Shown: one piece after another, positions 60,857-64,000 of the stretch
Layout of the letters: every line of letters starts with the position of its first letter
Numbering within the stretch: the stretch's first letter is position 1
DNA from: Adiantum capillus-veneris
Taxonomy: Eukaryota; Streptophyta; Polypodiopsida; Polypodiales; Pteridaceae
Length of the DNA: 64,000 nucleotides
NCBI GenBank assembly: GCA_014529385.2
Contig: CM043962.1
Location: 53,961,905 to 54,025,904 of the forward strand
Direction: 5' to 3'
Position numbers and translations under genes: made by a program
Notes under the pieces: generated by a model
What the model was told of the DNA's origin: nothing
The model's database searches: none
What the model saw: only the letters and a program-made list of their open reading frames with translations

Positions 60857-62450
60857 TGTCATAATAATCAATATCTAATTCTCCTAAATGATTTTCTCAT
60901 ATTAAACTGATCATTTAATGTGGGGAAGTGCCAAGGGAGAAAAAGCTAGAATATTGGTTAAGTTAGCAGACCGGCCACAGTAGGGATCCAAAGGAGGGAA
61001 AATAGGGATCCAAAGGGGGGGCCATCTGCAAAAGAGCCATGTGAAACAACGGGCTAAAAAGACCCTAAGGTTCAGCCCATTAAGACTTCCAAAATGCTAA
61101 GGTTCCAAAATTCAAAGGTTGTGTCCAAAGGTCAACCTTAGGGAAATTGGATGCTTAGTGTGTGTGCCCAAAAAGTCTTTCTGCATCCCTACATGGGAGG
61201 GAGCGAGCCCCAAAGCTAGGGGATGAGAGAGAAAACCACACACACACACACACAGGCTCCCTTTACACAAAGGGAATGAGGGACACATGTCAGCTCCCTA
61301 GGCCAGATGCCCACAAGGTGTACCCAATTCCTATTGGAAGACCCTTGAAGTGGACCAATGAGAATTAAGCTAGAGTAAATCTAGTTTAATTAATTTAAAA
61401 ACATTTAATAAAAGAAACCAATAAGAATTAAGTGTCCTAGAAGACTATTGGGCAGTCTCCCAAGGGGTCCAATGAGCATTCAGAAGCCCCATGGCTTGCC
61501 TGATTCCTATTGGCCAAGAGGCAAAGGGGTCCAATGAGAGTTTAGTTTAATTATTTAATTATCTAAATCTCTCACAAAAGGGGAAAGGGGGACACATGTC
61601 AGAAGGCTATCACTTATGCTGCTTAATTCCTATTGGCTTGACCTGGGGAGGTCCAATGAGGAAAAAGCCAGCCTAACTTAGCAGCTAGGGCTCGCCCAAG
61701 AGAGAGGGGGGGGCTGATTTTTGCTGGGCATTCACTCTCACACTCTCACACTTAACCATGTGTGAAGGAAAAACACTCTATCTCCTCCCAAGCTTTAATG
61801 GAGAGCTCATCACCTACTCCAAGCTTGTGAGATAGAAGCCTACATCAACACTCTCTTGGCATGTGGATGCAAATCCAACCAAGAGCCAAGCTTCAATGCA
61901 TGCTCATCTTCTCTACCAAGCTAATTACTAAGCTAAGCTATGCTAATATGAGTGATTATGTGAGGAGATGTACTTCTTTCTCGTAAGATACTTCTTTTTC
62001 CTCTCAATCTACTCTCATACCCTGCTAGCTCTCACCATCTTCGAAGGTGTGTGAGGTCTTGGGTCTGAGAACGGGGATAATTCAAGTTGTGTTTGATTAA
62101 GTGTTTTGCTTGGTGTATAAAGCTTCCATCTTCATTGCACTAGCTAGTCTTGAAGGAACACAAAGAATTGTATTGTACAATGTCTCTCTTGATGGGAGAA
62201 ACCATAATACAAAGCCTTTTGGAGGGGGGACCGGCTCCATGCAAATCCGGTCCTCAACTGTTGTCAATAGTTTAATTGCTCTCTCTTTTGAAAGTATTGT
62301 CGATGCTATCTAACTAGGTGTTATGCTTTTTGTTGCTCTCTCCACCCAAGCACTCTTGTAATTATCATTAGGAATCTATTCTAATGAAATGCCCACTATG
62401 TTCATGCTAATTTCCGCTACAAATAAGATTCTAGGCCATTAAATGTTACA
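60857..62450 (+). repeat. 3' LTR of B
   Basis: Same length as the 5' LTR, about 12 substitutions. Ends AATGTTACA and is followed by GGCCT. Confidence 0.97.
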
Positions 62451-62455
62451 GGCCT

Positions 62456-63110
62456 AGTTGAAAAGGTAAATGAAATGGTTTCTAAAATTATTACCAAGCA
62501 AGTAAACAATCATCCTGGAGACTGGGATAAGTATCTACTACTAGCTTTATGGGCCTACAGAACTTCATTTCGTACATCCTTGGGATTCACACCGTATCAT
62601 CTAGTATTTGGTAAGGAAGCAATCTTGCCCATTGAAGTGCAACTACAAAGTCTCAGAGTAATGGCAAGCCAGCTTCAACAGCCCAACATACATTTGAGAG
62701 ATCACATCATCAACTTGGAAAGACTGCAGCTGGACAGAGAAGAAGCAATATATTATTACGCAGCACAAGCAGAGCATAGATGGCTTAGCTTTAACGAGCA
62801 TCTCCGGAAAAGCGAATTGAAGAAAGGAATGTTGGTGCTCCACTACGACAATCGCTTCGACACGCACAAGGATAAGAAACTCCTACTCTGATGAAAAGGT
62901 CCTTTCATCGTCAGGAAAAAGTATGCCAATGGAAGCTACCAGCTTATGGAGGCTGATGGAAAACTTCATAAAACTATGGTAAATGGTTGGCAACTTAAAC
63001 CTTATTTTCTTCGATTTGACCAGGCTCCACCTATTGACATTCCAGATGAGGACACACCATCAGCCGCCACCTCCGACGATAATGATCAAACAGATGAGCT
63101 AGAGACATGA
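62456..63110 (+). pseudogene. Integrase of C, 3' part
   Basis: Resumes directly after the GGCCT duplication with LVEKVNEMVSKI, so the catalytic Glu is the third residue after the insertion. LLALWAYRTSFRTSLGF and FGKEAILPIEV follow, then MLVLHYDNRFDTHKDKK. Two consecutive TGA codons at 62889-62894 stand where relatives have Arg-Trp. After them the same frame continues (GPFIVRKKYANGSYQLM, NGWQLKPYFLRFD) to a TGA at 63108-63110. Confidence 0.92.
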
Positions 63111-63122
63111 ATGCCTCTAGCC

Positions 63123-63134
63123 AAAAGGGGAGGG
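63123..63134 (+). other. Polypurine tract of C
   Basis: AAAAGGGGAGGG, seven bases before the TG of the 3' LTR. A related tract is at 37605-37616 in C2. Confidence 0.8.
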
Positions 63135-63141
63135 CTAATGA

Positions 63142-64000
63142 TGGGGGCTTTTCACAAGCCAAGCTCCCATACCCCTCTTCTCTCATCCCCACCCCATGAA
63201 AACCCCCTCTTAGGGAGGGAGTGATAAAAGGCATTGGAAAAAGTAAGAAAAAAATAAAGTATGATTATGTAAATATATAAGAAAGGTAAAATAGGCCACC
63301 TCATGCCTACGGGGTAGCCCATCCCCACCTTGCCTCCTTTTTCTTCACTGTTGCCCCGCCGGGTGTCCCTTTTCCTCTCCTCCACTCAAAAGGTCAACCC
63401 CCTCTCTCTTCCCCTTGTCCTTTCTCCTTTCTCTCTCCCCTCAAGCTACCCCACCTCTCACCAATAATGCATTATAACTCACCAATAATGCACCCTAACT
63501 CACATGCAACTTACCCTATCTTCCAAAATAGTATACCCCACCCCCTCTTTCTCTCTCCTATCATATCCCATGACCCAAATACCCCCCTCTCTCTCTAAAG
63601 GGCGCCATGTCTCTTGTCTTGTAGCTATATAACCTCCCCCACACTCACACACACTCAGTTTCACTGAACAAAGGTGCCCACAGACCCATCCCCACCCGGT
63701 GGTTACCTGATTTTTCTTGTGTTCACACACATCTGCACACAGATTCACCTTTGAACACACTCCCCTCTCTCCCCTCTTGTAATTACTTTATTCTCCATGT
63801 CACCTCTCACTTTTTTTCATCAACCCATCTCTTTCTCTCTTAGTCTCTCTCTCATGAGACTGCTGTTCTGGCACATATACACACAGCCAGACAAGTGGGG
63901 CCCACAGTCACATGGCCTATGTAGATAATGATTTCTTCATTTCTAAATTCTATAATTTCTCCCCCCCCTCCTCCCCTATATAAAGAGGGGTCACCATCAC
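63142..64000 (+). repeat. 3' LTR of C, cut by window end
   Basis: Matches 46548-47392 with about nine substitutions, plus an 18-bp extra TC-rich stretch near 63830. It ends in the window just after the TATA box. Confidence 0.95.

Larger units (their letters stand above)
53539..62450 (+). mobile_element. Chromovirus B, Ty3/gypsy, complete and apparently intact
   Basis: 8912 bp: LTRs of 1594 bp each (53539-55132, 60857-62450), TG...CA ends, primer site, one gag-pol-chromodomain frame, polypurine tract, and perfect GGCCT duplications at 53534-53538 and 62451-62455. The LTRs differ at about 12 positions (about 0.75 percent), so the insertion is young relative to the rest of the window. B1 and B2 are older, broken members of the family. 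Confidence 0.97.
46548..64000 (+). mobile_element. Ty3/gypsy Tat-type element C, split by element B
   Basis: 5' LTR 46548-48092, internal region 48093-53538 and 62456-63141, 3' LTR from 63142 and cut by the window end. Element B (53539-62450) sits in integrase with a GGCCT duplication. It has leader ORFs, gag, protease, RT, two RNase H domains and integrase. It is dead: one RT catalytic Asp is Ala, a frameshift precedes the second RNase H, and TGA TGA interrupts the integrase tail. ACTAT (46543-46547) would be the left target duplication. Confidence 0.93.

Noticed and set aside
62112-62122. TATAAAG in the B 3' LTR as promoter box
   Set aside because: Too close to the LTR end and not conserved in the 5' LTR or in B1 and B2.
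62885-62915. CTGATGA in the integrase tail of C as a second hammerhead
   Set aside because: No GAAA at the required place and no stem I pairing; it is just the double stop codon and its context.

Overview
The window is repeat DNA from a large plant nuclear genome. It is built almost entirely of LTR retrotransposons inserted into one another, with one Penelope-like element, one short inverted-repeat family and many GA, GT and poly-G tracts. I see no confident host gene, rRNA or tRNA. A land plant is indicated by chromodomain Ty3 elements with an initiator-Met primer site, by Ty3 elements of the Tat type with two RNase H domains (a plant lineage), and by Copia gag and pol fragments. The species is not determined. 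A Penelope-like element makes a fern, lycophyte or conifer worth considering, but that is inference.

Layout. 1-3645: minus-strand Tat-type remnant (copy A). 3646-6487: AT-rich, mostly unassigned DNA. 6488-28805: plus-strand element E. It has an integrase tail, then a retropepsin domain, a coiled-coil region and an unrecognised domain, then a polypurine tract and 3' LTR. E is interrupted by two minus-strand chromoviruses (B1, 7454-17204, target duplication AACCA; B2, 18041-24682) and by a short inverted-repeat element (27007-27680). E itself sits in the gag of a minus-strand Copia element (28811-30981), whose LTR abuts a second Copia fragment. 32285-43281: minus-strand Tat-type copy C2, carrying a 4.2-kb AT-rich insert, a solo LTR with CATAG duplications, and a second copy of the inverted-repeat element. 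43282-44885: LTR-like block. 44886-46547: minus-strand Penelope-like element with the end of its RT, a poly-G minisatellite and a hammerhead ribozyme fold. 46548-64000: plus-strand Tat-type element C, inserted in the Penelope-like RT. C is split at its integrase by a full-length chromovirus B (53539-62450, target duplication GGCCT).

There are three insertion stacks: Copia1 < E < B1/B2/inverted-repeat element; C2 < solo LTR and inverted-repeat element; Penelope-like < C < B. LTR divergence agrees with the nesting: the C LTRs differ at about 9 sites in about 850 bp, the B LTRs at about 12 in 1594 bp. B is the only element that looks able to move: one open 1649-codon gag-pol-chromodomain frame, primer site, polypurine tract and near-identical LTRs. 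The other elements are broken by nonsense codons, frameshifts, deletions at short repeats, or changed catalytic residues.

The most unusual items are the hammerhead fold in a Penelope-like element without a visible GIY-YIG domain, and element E, where a retropepsin domain and further coding sequence lie downstream of integrase.
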